Assembly (NCBI RefSeq): GCF_050947875.1
Contig: NC_134576.1
Span: 52,328,255-52,392,254 of the forward strand
Length of the DNA: 64,000 nt
Direction of reading: 5' to 3'
Source of the DNA: Dermacentor variabilis
Taxonomy: Eukaryota; Arthropoda; Arachnida; Ixodida; Ixodidae
A model generated the notes under the pieces. It was not told where the DNA came from and searched no databases. It saw nothing but the letters and a program-made list of their open reading frames with translations. The translations under genes were made by a program, and so were the position numbers. Below are positions 1-8,542 of this stretch, one piece after another (positions within the stretch are counted from its first letter, which is position 1; each line of letters opens with the position of its first letter).

Positions 1-473
1 TACAGCGCGCATGAAGCCACCGTGCTGGCACCTCGGCTCGCTCTTGGTTTTCGCGCCCGCCGCAGACAAGGTAGGCGTGTGGGCAGCCATGCGGACAGCC
101 ACGAGCGTGCTAGAGGAGGAGACGCGCGCGCTCTTTCCTTAGCGCGCGCTTGATCACGTGGCCTCCGACACTGGGCGCCCGGGAGACACCGTGCCTCAAG
201 CCACCATCCTTCTCGGCTCAGCCTCGCGTGTTTTCTTCCTCGTACCCGCTGGTCTGGTCGAAGGCTCATGCGCGTCGGGTAGTCCATATCGTTGGCGAGT
301 GTTAAGCGAACTGCATCGGTCGCTTCCCAAGTTCGAAGGCCTCTAGCGTTTACCTTCTCGTAGCGCCATTACTAGTGTTGGGCGCTGAAGTCGCCCGGCA
401 CGAGCATTATGTCTATGGGTTAGCGCTGCCGGAGGTTCATTTCGTGATGGTATGGTTTTTTACAGCGAAGCTG
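1..473. other. No gene recognised (GC-rich flank)
   Basis: CpG-rich sequence with short open frames but no recognisable domain. Because a thioesterase last exon follows at 1680 on the + strand, this stretch could lie in that gene's final intron or include an upstream exon. A GTAGGC at about 70 could serve as a splice donor, but the frame before it does not resemble the thioesterase family, so no exon is called. Confidence 0.4.
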
Positions 474-729
474 GTTACCTCTACCAATCGGTGATTCTTT
501 TGTGGCGGTCCACAGAAAAATCGGCTTTCTAGAAATCGACGATTTAGCGCAAAAAACACATGTAGCGCACGCGCACACGGGCGGCAATATTCCACGCCAA
601 TGTTTACACTCTGCGTGTTAACAAGTGTAGTCATCGCTCTGAAATATATTTGTTTACCTATACCAACCGGCGATTATTTCGTGCCGGTTGACATAAAACT
701 CGGCTTTCTAGAAATCGACGATTTAGCGC
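474..729 (+). repeat. Diverged direct repeat pair (474-550 and 652-729)
   Basis: Two segments of about 77 bp repeat in the same orientation, about 178 bp apart. The right half is nearly identical in both, including the run TCGGCTTTCTAGAAATCGAC; the left half is diverged. The second copy runs directly into the endonuclease-like fragment that starts at about 731. This may be an internal duplication of that mobile-element fragment. Confidence 0.7.
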
Positions 730-730
730 C

Positions 731-1169
731 GTCTACGCAAGAAAAGAAGCGTGCGTGAACGCGTACACGCTTAAGTCTGACCCGGTCGACTGCGGCGATG
801 TGTGTGCCATCAAAACCCGCGATGGAATCGTCATCTTCACCGTGTAAATTTCGCCGGGCACTTCCAAGGCCGACGTAGAGCGGTTCATGCGAACGCACTT
901 CGCGGTGTTGGCGAGAGATAACACTACGCCTTTCGTCATCGTGGAGCACTTTAACGTCGACATTTCGAGACAGGATAGCGAGTGGTTCGTAGAATTTGTC
1001 TTCGAAGAGTTTGTACTAAAGTGTTACACAGAAAAGAAACTACCAACCACCATCCGTGACTCGTGTGTCGACCTAACGTTGGCGAAGAACGTGGCAACTG
1101 TAAAAAACCGAAAACCTCGGTGTATACCACAGCGATCATAAAGTCGTCGTGAATGTCGTTGTGCAATAA
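731..1169 (+). pseudogene. Endonuclease/exonuclease/phosphatase-like fragment of a mobile element (broken)
   Basis: A frame can be read from 731 to about 1140 with one TAA at about 843 and one frameshift near 1115. It shows the order expected of the C-terminal half of an EEP (DNase I-like) endonuclease from arthropod mobile elements: ISPGTSKADVERF, then HFNVDISRQDSEWFVEFV (normally GDFN, here HFN), then CVDLTLAKNVATVK, then the shifted HSDHK motif, followed by TAA and an overlapping AATAAA. The early stop, the frameshift and the G-to-H change in GDFN argue for a dead copy. Whether it came from a LINE or from a helicase-type element cannot be told from this piece. Confidence 0.55.
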
Positions 1170-1679
1170 ATGATTATGTACTGCATTTTACGGCGTACTC
1201 ATTTCATTCGTTAGACTAGAATAGGTTAAGTGGATGGTAACAGCTTCGCTGGCAATCCACCTTCACAGAGTGGATTGGGCCTTCAAATTTTTTTATGCTA
1301 TGATTAGTATCATGAAGGGAAACACACCCAGATATCTAGTGACACAAGTTGTCGTCAAAGGGGTTCACTGGAGAGCCGCACATACTCAGTGTTACATAAC
1401 CAATGATCCAAGTTCGTTTGCGGTTGCATCGCCAGATAGCTGCAAAGAAGAAACAATGCCGAGAATCCCATTCGCATTATTATCATAGTAAATGAGCTTA
1501 ATTTTCTAAACTCTGTTATTATGAACTTTAGCGATTTAATACGGTAGGGATAGTGACAATAATGTTAGTAATTTATGATGAGAGAGCAGCGGCGACCACA
1601 AGACCGTCTATCAGCTTGTTGACATTCAGTTCCTTTCTCCCATTTTTTTTTTTACCACTTCGTCTTTATGCGTGTGCAG
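1170..1679 (+). other. Gene-free stretch, probable intron 3' part of the thioesterase gene
   Basis: No coding feature is seen. The last 50 bp carry a T-rich tract (about 1641-1653) and end in GTGTGCAG at 1672-1679, which fits a polypyrimidine tract and splice acceptor for the following exon. Confidence 0.5.
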
Positions 1680-1899
1680 CTACGTGGATAAGGCGGTGCT
1701 CGGAGACAAGGTGACGGTGGAGGCGACAACCACGAAGCTGGGCGGCAGCACAGCCTTCCTCACAGTGGACATCCGCAACAAGGAAACGGGCAAGCTGCTG
1801 GTCAAAGGCATGCACACCAAGCAGCTGCTGAACGGCATGGATTACCTGGGAAACAAGCTGGATGGGGGTGCAGCGTCGGCCACCACTTCTAAGGCCTGA
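1680..1899 (+). CDS. ACOT13: Acyl-CoA thioesterase 13-like, last coding exon
   Basis: ACOT13 proteins are hotdog-fold thioesterases that hydrolyse long-chain acyl-CoAs, mostly at mitochondria. The exon follows an acceptor (T-tract, then GTGTGCAG) and starts with one base completing a split codon, then YVDKAVLGDKVTVEATTTKL, GGSTAFLTVDIRNKETGKLL and VKGMHTKQLL. These are the last strands of the hotdog domain; GRTxAFxxVxxRNKxTGKLxAxGxHTK is the family signature of the C-terminus. A short Gly/Ala/Thr-rich tail precedes TGA at 1897-1899. Upstream exons, including the catalytic Asn/Asp region, are outside the window or unrecognised. The frame is clean and an AATAAA follows 20 bp downstream, so this looks functional. 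Other hotdog thioesterases are possible but less likely. Confidence 0.78.
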
Positions 1900-1918
1900 T
1901 ACAGCGTGTTTGTCTTTC

Positions 1919-1924
1919 AATAAA
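1919..1924 (+). terminator. Polyadenylation signal of the thioesterase gene
   Basis: Canonical AATAAA beginning 20 bp after the stop codon, followed by a T/G-containing stretch. The 3' UTR would be very short. Confidence 0.65.
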
Positions 1925-2051
1925 CTGTTGCGCTATTTTGGAGAAAAAAAATGGGTTCTATTTTGTCTGTCAGAAAAAGAAAAAAAAAAACAACGCGCGT
2001 CCATTTTGCGACAAATTATGCGTCAAAGTTGGCGTGTATGTGGCATCGCCG

Positions 2052-3350
2052 TGCGTTTAGCAGTGAGAGAAAGAGAGAAAAAACATTTATTCGGACCATC
2101 GAGGTGGTTGCTCTTGAGGTCGAGTGGGTGGTGTCCTCATTCCAGGACTCCACTGGCCATGGCTGCTCGACATACTTGCTGGACGAGAGCTTCTTGTCCC
2201 GCCAGGGTATGGCCGGTCAGCTGTACCTCCCACCGCTCAAATGACGTGCTAGGCGTCTTTAAGTGCTGAGGTTTGCCCCCGCACCCCCACGAGATGCGAA
2301 CGAGTGTAGGGCGTGTGTCGCCGCACCAGGGGCAGATGCCGCGATATGTATGTGGGAGCATTTTACTGTATCTGTGTAGGTTTAGAAATGTGTTGGTCTG
2401 AATAAGTCGGAGAGCTACTGCATTTTCAGTGCTGAGCCTTCTGTGAGGCCGAGGATGAATCCTGCGGTTGAGTCGCTGGATCTCGAGTCGGTCGCAGTAA
2501 TTGGACGGGAGGGGCATGAAGGTAAAGGGTGGGGATTGATGAGACGATTGGTCTTGCCCCGCTCGGTTGATTAGTGGTCGAGCTAGGGCGTTCGCCCTTT
2601 CGTTCCCCTCCAGACCCGCGTGGCCCGGCGTCCACGTGATTTGATGGTATCCTTGCAGTCTCGGGCCTAGAATCTGAGCCGCCAGCAGCGGTGTTCGTCC
2701 GTTGGTAAAGTTATGGCAGGCCTGTTGCGAGTCGGTAACGACATGGACTTCCCTGCCTACCCTGTCTTCTTGCTTTATTACCAGCGCCACGACTATGATC
2801 TCAGCCGCAGCTGGGCTCTCTGCTCTTACGGAGGCCGCGAGGGTCAAGGAGTGGTCCCTCCCGTTCACGGCGGCTACCGCGAAGAGGTCCCCTACAGGGT
2901 ACGCCGCCACGTCCACGTACGTTACGTACGGGTCACCCTTGAATTGTCGGCGCTGCCTGTCGACGCGAGCCTTGCGTCGTCCTTCATGGAGTTCATGACT
3001 CATGTGCTTCGGTATCGGGTTCGCCTTGATCTTGCCTCTGACCTCAAGCGGGAGTGATCGTTGCCCATCGAAGGCACGGAGCTCCGTTGCCGTTCCGGTC
3101 CGGTGAAGGATGGCTCTGCCCGCCGCCGTGTTCTGTAGCCTGGCCTTTTGCGAAGCCATAACCCCGCCCGACAGCTCAGCGTAGGTGTTGTGGATCCCGA
3201 GGGCCGCTAACTTCTCGTTTGAGGTGGTGACAGGGAGACCCAGGGCCGTTTTGTACGCGCCTCTGATGATGGCATCGACTTGTTCTTGGTCGCGTTTGTT
3301 TAGCGAGTGGTAGTGGAGCCCTGCGTTTAGCAGTTCTAGCCAGTTTCATA
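2052..3350 (-). mobile_element. I-like non-LTR retrotransposon, 5'-truncated 3' part
   Basis: Reading on the minus strand, the element starts at about 3350, where an in-frame stop marks the 5' truncation. It encodes the region after the reverse transcriptase, then RNase H and a zinc-knuckle C-terminus, and ends with AATAAA (complement of 2086-2091) followed by a CT-rich tail (2052-2085). The frame upstream of the first Met contains LNKRDQEQVDAIIRGAYKTA and LGIHNTYAELSGG, typical of tick I-like elements. The copy carries only the 3' third of an element and cannot move by itself. Confidence 0.85.
2137..3348 (-). CDS. RNase H and C-terminal zinc-knuckle region of an I-like retrotransposon
   Basis: The first Met of this frame is at 3159, but the frame is open to about 3348, so the Met is not a real start. 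The RNase H domain shows the first Asp in YVDVAAYPVG, the Glu in PAAAEIIVVAL, the second Asp in VVTDSQQACHNF and the His/Asn region ITWTPGHAGLEGNERANALA. The usual fourth acidic residue (NERAD) is Asn here, so catalysis is probably lost. After it come ENAVALRLIQTNTFLNL and CPWCGDTRPT, a CxxC half of a knuckle whose His/Cys partners look decayed (ISWGCGG). RNase H normally removes RNA from the cDNA hybrid during retrotransposition. Confidence 0.82.
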
Positions 3351-3548
3351 AATGGAATAAGAATGGAGCAGGTACACGACTGGACCCAAGTGCTCATTCG
3401 ACTTGTCTGAAGAAAAAAAAAAGAAGAAAGAAACGAATTGGGCAGAACTCATTTATGGTGACTCGCCAAGTATGCGAATAGCCGAAACACGTGATGTATA
3501 ATGTGTTTATTACAGCCGGGCGCCTCTATCATGCTTCTTTCCGGATCG

Positions 3549-4560
3549 TCATCATCATCATAATCATCATCATCAGCCTATTTTATGTCCACTGCAGGTC
3601 GAAGGCCTCTCCCTGCGAGCTACAATTACTCCTGCCCTGCACCAAGCGATTCCAACTAGCGCCCGCGAACTTCCTAATTTCATCACGCCACCTAGTTTCC
3701 TGCCGTCCTCGACTGCGCTTCCCTTCTCTTGGCAACCATTCTGTAACCATAATGGTCCACCGGTTATCTAACCTGCGCATTACATGACCTGCCCAGCTCC
3801 ATTTTTTCCCTCTTAATGTCAATTAGAATACTGGCTATACCCATTTGCTCTCTGATTCAAACCGCTCTCTTTCTGTCTCTTAATGTTATGCCTAGCATTC
3901 GTTCCATCGCTTTTTGCGCAGTCCTTATAGAACTGTGCACGGGCCGCAATTCCGAGCCCGCACCCGGCCCGGCCCCTACACTACCACAGGCGGCCCGGTC
4001 CGGCCCGACGCTAAAGAAGCCTGAGTTCACCTACCTCGGCCCGGCTCGGCCTTAGGTCGGGTCAAGGCCCGGCCCGGGCCCGGTCCGGCCTGCGGTAAGG
4101 CGACGTCGACACAAAAAGAAACAATATCAGGAAAATCAGTTTACTTAAATGACCTTATAATGTTGAACTCTTGCATTCCATATGACAAAATCGTGAATAT
4201 ATACAGATGTAGCTTGCGCATAGAATTGTTATTCTAAGCTATTGTGCAAAAACAACAAGTTGTCCATTGATGAAGGGTTAAGGCAAGTCCTGCATTATGG
4301 ATCCGGCAGGGCTGAAGTTTCGTTCACTGCTTGAACTGGTGGCCGGAATGGCTAATAGCCTCTTAGCAAGAACAGCAAGTTTGGGTACGTGGCTTCCGGG
4401 CCGGGTCCGGGCTTTCGGGCCGGCCCGAGCCCGTGCACAGCTCTAGTCCTTAACTTGTCCTCAAGCTTCCTTGTCTGTCTTTCTGCCCATAGTTTATGCC
4501 CAAGTTTCTGCCCCATATGTCAGCACCGGTAAAATGCACTGATTGTACACCTTCCAGGCA
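3549..4560 (-). mobile_element. RTE-like non-LTR retrotransposon 3' end, split by a MITE
   Basis: The minus-strand coding remains begin near 4555 (VYNQCILPVLTYGAETW, the post-RT region) and run through ERQTRKLED. They are cut at 4445, resume at 3919 (AQKAMERMLGITLRDRK) and end with WSWAGHVMRRLDNRW, GKRSRGRQETRWRDEI and a LQWT terminus near 3583. Stops and shifts are present. The 3' end is an array of ATG/TGA triplets (complement of 3549-3575), as RTE-type elements often have. The two halves join cleanly if the MITE at 3928-4444 and one target duplication are removed. Confidence 0.75.
3928..4444. mobile_element. hAT-type MITE with 8-bp target-site duplications
   Basis: Flanking 8-bp repeats AGTCCTTA lie at 3920-3927 and 4445-4452. 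The element starts TAGAACTGTGCACGGGC and ends with the near inverse GCCCGTGCACAGCTCT; TIRs of the TAGAGNTGTGCAC type and 8-bp duplications are diagnostic of the hAT superfamily. Both subterminal regions are packed with CCCGGCC/GGGCCGG motifs (about 3940-4100 and 4390-4435), a usual hAT subterminal pattern. The AT-rich centre has no ORF, so the copy is non-autonomous and would have needed transposase supplied in trans. Confidence 0.82.
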
Positions 4561-4565
4561 GGTAC

Positions 4566-4610
4566 CCATGGGGGGGGGGGCGGAGGCCCGGGGGGCTCCC
4601 CCCCCCTTTC
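4566..4610. repeat. G-run/C-run low-complexity hairpin
   Basis: A run of about ten G, then CGGAGGCCCGGGGGGCT, then a C-run. The sequence can fold on itself and could form a G-quadruplex on the + strand. Similar G/C tracts occur near 6743-6822 and 13674-13704. Confidence 0.6.
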
Positions 4611-6734
4611 CCGTCCACGCTACCACTCCTCGCACACATTCCTAAAGCGCAGCGAAATTAATCTTGAGACTAGACAGCTTTTGGCGGTCAACATTTTGCT
4701 GCCTTTTTCACTCCTTTTGGACGGTGGTATTTATCGGCATTTCCTGGGGTGTCAAGGTCAGTTTTCTCATCGATTCGGTGCCCGTGTGATTAACTCGAGG
4801 TGCGTTCAGTTGTCACCGTCTATTCAACAGTCGCGTGCATCGCTGTTGCTTCGTTAGTTCAACCTTCTTTGTTTAGACTGATCTAGGGACCAGGAGAGGG
4901 ATTCGGTTCGTAGTCTACTGGACTGTATGCTCGTGGAACGAGTTGCGGCCGGAAAAAAACGCCAGTTCCGTTTAACTTTTCCTTTTGCTTCATTATTTCC
5001 TTGAGTGACGGCTCACCGCGACGCTGGCATATCCTCGGAACGATGTACCTGTGATACAGGTTAGATAAGGTGGAATAAAATCATGCGAAGCAGCGTCCAT
5101 CATCAGACCCTGCAATAGCCGCTAAACCATATAAGAAATATGACTGTCACCCGTTACCTCGTCTGGTTTTGCCCTACTTGTACAGCACTTTTCATGGAAA
5201 ATTGGCCACGGGAAGCAAAAGTCGCAAGGAGTTGAGAAATTAAGCGATCTACTAGGGGAGAGAGCCGAGGCAACAGCCAAACAGGAAGGAAAAGCGACAA
5301 ATTGAACCGTCGTTTGTGAAAATATTTATGGATCAGCGTATTTTTATTTAAAAAGGAAGCAGAGAAAACGCCGCCGGAAATGGACAAGGATTCCGTGTGT
5401 TTTTAATGACGCTTCTACCGTTATCAGTCTAACCGCATGAGGTAGCCAGTTCTCTGCTGTGCTTATGTAGGTGTTTTTGTAACCTTCCGCTGTGGGCGCA
5501 GTACGTCTAGAACCGCAGCGTCCTGCGCTCTACGCGGTTAATTGTACGGGACTGGCGGCCATGCATTGTAACGCAACTTCCCAAATAACAATACGAGTCG
5601 GTTTTGGCACTTAACTTGGTAGAGCAGTAAACGAGGGATCCAAAAGAAGTTTAATTGTTTCGCAAATTTATATTTCTCTATCATTCTTGCAGAGCTAATT
5701 AAGGTAAACGCCACTACAAATCTTTATTTTACACTTTCGCTTGTTTTCTTGTTCTTGGCAGTGTGCTTCCGGCGCTTCTTTCCTGCGCGAGTCCATTTGA
5801 TGTGGTTCCTTGTTTGCAAAGTAAAAAAGAGGTCCATCTCACAGGCGTACCTGTGAAATACATCTTATTTCATTTCTCTTTTGCGGATTTACGCGTTTTT
5901 AATGCGAAGGGTGGGCATTATTGACAATTGTACTGGTAAAGGTACCCCTGCCCCTCATTTGTATAGAAAATTTACGCTGGGTTGCTCCCCTCCCGCGAAA
6001 AAAATATCGTGGGTACGTGTCTGACGCCTTCCATATATAGGCGGCCTCGCAAAGTCCAGACGTGGCCTTCGAGGTGAGTGACGCGACGGCGCAAGCGAAC
6101 CGAAAATTATTCATTTTCACCGCGGGCATCCGTGGAGCAGCGTGATAATAAGTGTCGGGTCGCTGTGCTCCAGGAACCCGTCTGAAGCGTGTTCGACGCC
6201 GCCGAGGAGCGGTAAAGTTTTAAACGATTTCCTTTTCATTGAACAGCGTCGTGAAATAGGTTATGCCGCACTTCTAGACTGCACCGTGCCTTCGAGATCA
6301 GCCCACACTGTTTCTTAAACTGCACTATCTTCAATGTCGACTCACATTTTTAGACCGCACTATCTTCAGGATTGACCCGTATTTTCGGCTGGATCATATA
6401 TAAAGTTACACTGCCAAAAGAGAAAAAAAAAAGCTAGTCGGAGACCACAAAGAATGCTCTTCGCATTAAAACACTGTTGGAACTTAAGGGTCCTGTGTGC
6501 AGCACCTACAAACACGTACACTCATGACATGGGTCATGGTTGCACTCAGTGTCGAGGAGGGACAACTGAGCATGCGAAACACGGCCTGGATTGTTCATTG
6601 CCCATCTGTGAACAACCATGCCTGTTATCGAGACGTGTGCGAAGAAATCTATATTTTTGTTCCTTGCGTGCGTACTGCTGGCACGCATACGATAACTAAG
6701 AAGCGGTGTCCCGCATTTTTGTGAACCCCGGTGC
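4611..6734. other. No gene recognised
   Basis: About 2.1 kb of mixed-composition sequence. Short open frames on both strands (for example 5154-5387 minus and 5899-6129 minus) show no domain, no codon bias and no splice context. I see no repeat copies shared with the rest of the window. Confidence 0.5.
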
Positions 6735-7212
6735 TTCAAGATGGGGGAGGGGGGGGGGTGAGGAGGGAGTGCGGTCCCACCTCAGTTATTTTAAGGAGGG
6801 GCTCGATCCCCCCCCTCGGCAGGTCATCTGTTGCATAGCGGCACCCATTCTACAAGCGCTGGAGGTGATTTTACTACCCGTAGTGCCTTGTGCGGGGCAA
6901 CTCATTTTTTAAAATAATGATTTATTCGCGATTAATCTGTTGATATGGCGTGAGGAAAAACATGAAAGCCGGTATTGTTGTACAGCTGCATGTCATTTCC
7001 ACCGATGCACTACGTGATGGTCATCACCCTTGTTCGACTAAGATTCTTGGCACAGCACACTGTTTCATGAAACACCTCGGCATGAAGCTACCTGCACTTC
7101 AATTTGTGAAGTTACCAGTTCATTTTTATTCTTTTAGTTCTGCATTATGAGTGCTGTGTTATACCAGACAGATGCGTGTTGTCCGCTTTTGTAGGTAAGT
7201 AGGAGTGAAACC
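6735..7212. other. Gene-free stretch with G- and C-runs
   Basis: A G-run (about 6741-6760) and a C-run (about 6808-6816) face each other within 80 bp and could form a hairpin. The remainder up to the GTGA array shows nothing recognisable. Confidence 0.45.
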
Positions 7213-7395
7213 TGAGTGAGTGAGTGAGTGAGTGAGTGAGTGAGTGAGTGAGTGAGTGAGTGAGTGAGTGAGCGAGCGAGTAAATGAGTGAGTGAGTGAG
7301 TGAGTGAGTGAGTGAGTGAGTGAGTGAGTGAGTGAGTGAGTGAGTGAGTGAGCGAGTGAGCGAGTAACTGAGTGAGTGAGCGAGTGAGTGAGTGA
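7213..7395. repeat. (GTGA)n microsatellite, 3' tail of a minus-strand retroelement
   Basis: About 180 bp of GTGA/GAGT units with scattered GAGC variants. It sits exactly at the 3' end of the I-like fragment at 7396-7790. A short (GTGA)n array sits at the same place in another I-like copy (27384-27405), so the array is probably an expanded element tail. Confidence 0.8.
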
Positions 7396-7790
7396 GGGCA
7401 GACTATTAGAAAACAAGGTATTGACGGGTGACCTTCTGGTAAGGCAGCCACGAGCCCCTGGGCCCGGGCGGCTTCTTCAGCTCCCTTGACGACCTTGGCC
7501 TGCAGGTCAGGGTCGGAACTGAGCAACACGGCCTCCCACTGCCCAGTATTACTTACTTCGTGATTCGTGTGATTTTCCGCTGGGCACGACCACATAATGT
7601 GGAACAGATCCGTTTTTTTTTTTTTTTGTACAACGGCTACATCTATTAGGGTATTGGTCCGGGTGGTAGTAGTAATAGGCTACGGGGTTGGGGTAGGTAA
7701 AACATATTGTTATAGTTCCAAAGGTTGTCAGTGAAGCTAGGCAATTAACGGTTTGTGTTGAGGCTAGACTTATTTGCTTTGAATTCACGT
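7396..7790 (-). mobile_element. I-like non-LTR retrotransposon C-terminal fragment
   Basis: Minus-strand frames show a zinc-knuckle-like CSRC pattern (about 7640), then after a frameshift WEAVLLSSDPDLQAKVVKGA and EEAARAQGLVAALPEGHPS. This is the C-terminal signature of tick I-like elements (W-AVL-SSDP--Q---V--AE-AAR--GL). The normal stop is missing, so the frame runs into the TCAC array and encodes a meaningless THSL repeat. The copy is 5'-truncated near 7790 and broken. Confidence 0.72.
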
Positions 7791-8230
7791 ATCTTTACCC
7801 CTTTACCTCCCCAGCTTTTTTATTGAAGATAATGTTTCCAAAATGCCAATTTCTTTCTAAGTGCTTGATTGAATCGGCTCATTAAGTAAATGCCCCAATA
7901 CACTCAGAATACTATATTTATTTATAGAGCACCCATAAAATTGCATTTATTTCTGGAGAAAGTTGGCTTCACTGCACTGCTTGATGTTGGCTTTTTCAGC
8001 GCCAGTAAAGTTAACAAAATGTGAACGTCCCAAACACAACCTAAGTGTCCCGTGAGTGTTGTGACGAAGCCGACTGTCAAGTAGAACCACATTTAGTCAT
8101 GCAGGATGGCCCTAGCTAGAACAGCACACATTAAACCCAGTATCAGAAGGAGTGCTAGTACGAAATAAAAACGTTGTGCGCCTATTTTTTGACCTCTTTC
8201 ACGGCCGAATCCTGTGAGTCAACGCTTCAC
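7791..8230. other. No gene recognised
   Basis: AT-rich spacer between two unrelated retroelement copies. No domain or repeat is seen. Confidence 0.5.
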
Positions 8231-8542
8231 TATATATATATATATATTCATTTTATTTCAGCATTACGGTACATTACAGCATGTACAAAAATGCTGGGGG
8301 AACAGACTAAACGCCAGAAGCTTGACGGGGTCTGTATCCGATAGTTGCACTTTCATAGGGGCAACAGGAAATGTTCTTATGCGATAAGCTTGCAATGCCA
8401 AAACTATACGTTTGAAAAATAAAAATAAATGTGTTTAAATTAACATCAAAATGGAAATACTTTACTTTTATGCACGACATCATAATCTATGAAAACTTGG
8501 AGGAACATTTCATCACAATATCAAAAATTAACAGCAGCAGCA

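Noticed and set aside
3583..3822. A short host protein with WSWAGHVMRR
   Set aside because: The motif is the C-terminal region of RTE-like retrotransposons and is followed by their ATG/TGA-triplet tail.
7213..7395. Regular repeats that might suggest a CRISPR array
   Set aside because: The units are 4 bp and contiguous, with no spacers; the genome is eukaryotic.
7134..7595. Frame encoding a Thr-His-Ser-Leu repeat domain
   Set aside because: The repeat is the (TCAC)n tail of a retroelement read through a lost stop codon; only the first 60 codons are element coding sequence.
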